From positions 1 through 5,518 of the forward strand of contig SFIQ01000058.1 of NCBI GenBank assembly GCA_004555265.1: a stretch of DNA of 5,518 bases. The letters run 5' to 3'. The translations under genes and the position numbers were made by a program. The notes under the pieces are model-generated. The model did no database searches. It saw only the letters and a program-made list of their open reading frames with translations, and was not told where the DNA came from. This DNA comes from Ruminococcus sp. GTDB lineage: Bacteria; Bacillota; Clostridia; Oscillospirales; Acutalibacteraceae. Positions within the stretch are counted from its first letter, which is position 1. Every line of letters begins with the position of its first letter. Of this stretch, positions 5,262 through 5,518 are shown piece by piece.

Positions 5262-5518
5262 TGGGAGTATGAATTGGGGGTTGTGGGGGGACGGAACGGG
5301 CAAACTGAAATGCGAGCGTAGGGGGCGACGACTCGGCGCCCCGTATCCCCTCCCTCTGACGAGGGAGGGGGCTTTTGCCGCAGGCAAAAGACGGAGGGAG
5401 AGAAACGAAAAAATCTCTCCCCCCAGTCAAATGCTGCGCATTTGACAGCCTTGCCCTCTCGCGGTACCCGATTTTGTTTACGGCTTGGAGCGCCGAACAA
5501 AATCGACCGCTTCGCCCA
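5262..5518. repeat. GC-rich palindromic repeat cluster, no credible gene
   Basis: The sequence changes abruptly from AT-rich promoter DNA to G-runs and a series of hairpins. The stems are: GGGGCG 5322-5327 with CGCCCC 5337-5342; CCCCTCCCTC 5347-5356 with GAGGGAGGGG 5361-5370 (TGAC loop); CTTTTGCC 5372-5379 with GGCAAAAG 5383-5390 (3-nt loop); GGGAGAGA 5396-5403 with TCTCTCCC 5414-5421; GTCAAATGC 5426-5434 with GCATTTGAC 5438-5446 (3-nt loop); and a long compound hairpin at 5461-5510. This modular pattern resembles short interspersed palindromic repeats (REP- or MITE-like) that I associate with clostridial genomes. No transposase is present and no target-site duplication could be identified, since the right end is cut off. 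Minus-strand frames across it are open but low in complexity and are not called as genes. Confidence 0.7.
5461..5510. repeat. Long compound hairpin at the right end of the repeat cluster
   Basis: Three nested stems are collinear: GCGGT (5461-5465) with ACCGC (5506-5510); CGATTTTGTT (5469-5478) with AACAAAATCG (5496-5505); and CGGC (5481-5484) with GCCG (5492-5495) around a 7-nt loop. That makes 19 base pairs with two small bulges on one side only. No T-run follows on either strand, so an intrinsic terminator is unlikely. It may be the terminal inverted repeat or core hairpin of the repeat element. Confidence 0.65.

Noticed and set aside
5396..5421. Possible intrinsic terminator within the repeat cluster
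   Set aside because: The 8-bp stem has its A/T run inside the loop and no T-run after the stem on either strand.
5347..5446. Possible CRISPR array
   Set aside because: The repeated units are different palindromes rather than copies of one direct repeat separated by unique spacers, and no cas gene is near.
5122..5518. Minus-strand open frames across the right-hand repeat cluster, one open to the window edge
   Set aside because: Their sequence consists of translated palindromes (Pro/Ser/Arg-rich) and they end in the padR promoter region. Such frames are commonly mis-annotated as hypothetical proteins.

Overview
The window suggests a moderately GC-rich, endospore-forming member of the Clostridia (Oscillospiraceae/Ruminococcaceae-like). 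The evidence is a complete spoIIE, a PadR/HAAS/DUF4097/PspC envelope cassette typical of Firmicutes, strong Shine-Dalgarno sequences, AT-rich intergenic regions around alanine-rich genes, and a palindromic GC-rich repeat cluster of a kind I associate with that group. The taxon is an inference; no rRNA or marker gene is present. Every gene I can support lies on the minus strand, so transcription runs from right to left.

From right to left, the layout is as follows. (1) Positions about 5262-5518 hold no credible gene, only a dense series of inverted repeats that looks like an interspersed intergenic repeat. (2) Positions about 5190-5227 hold a promoter with an extended -10, overlapped by a perfect 12-bp palindrome that may be a PadR operator. 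(3) Positions 3118-5103 hold a compact four-gene operon: a PadR-family regulator, a HAAS/DUF1700 membrane protein, a DUF4097 beta-ladder protein and a PspC-domain protein. The first pair overlaps by ATGA, the second pair is separated by 13 nt, and a strong intrinsic terminator closes the unit at 3065-3098. (4) Positions 545-2902 hold spoIIE, preceded by a promoter with a perfect TATAAT and a -35-like box 21 bp away. This spacing is abnormal for sigma-A but matches the Spo0A-activated spoIIE/spoIIG promoters of Bacillus. Its stop codon sits in the loop of its own terminator. (5) Positions 1-369 hold the start of an unrecognised single-pass membrane protein with its own well-formed promoter; it runs off the left edge.

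Functionally, the PadR operon is probably an autoregulated envelope-stress or membrane-homeostasis module, comparable in domain content to yvlABC and liaFG. SpoIIE is the sporulation phosphatase that activates sigma-F in the forespore and also acts at the polar septum. The two units are separated by terminators and appear to be independently controlled. I found no tRNA, rRNA, CRISPR array, transposase or riboswitch. Nothing here is clearly an undescribed system. The least explained items are the left-edge membrane protein with its palindrome-flanked promoter, and the repeat cluster at the right.
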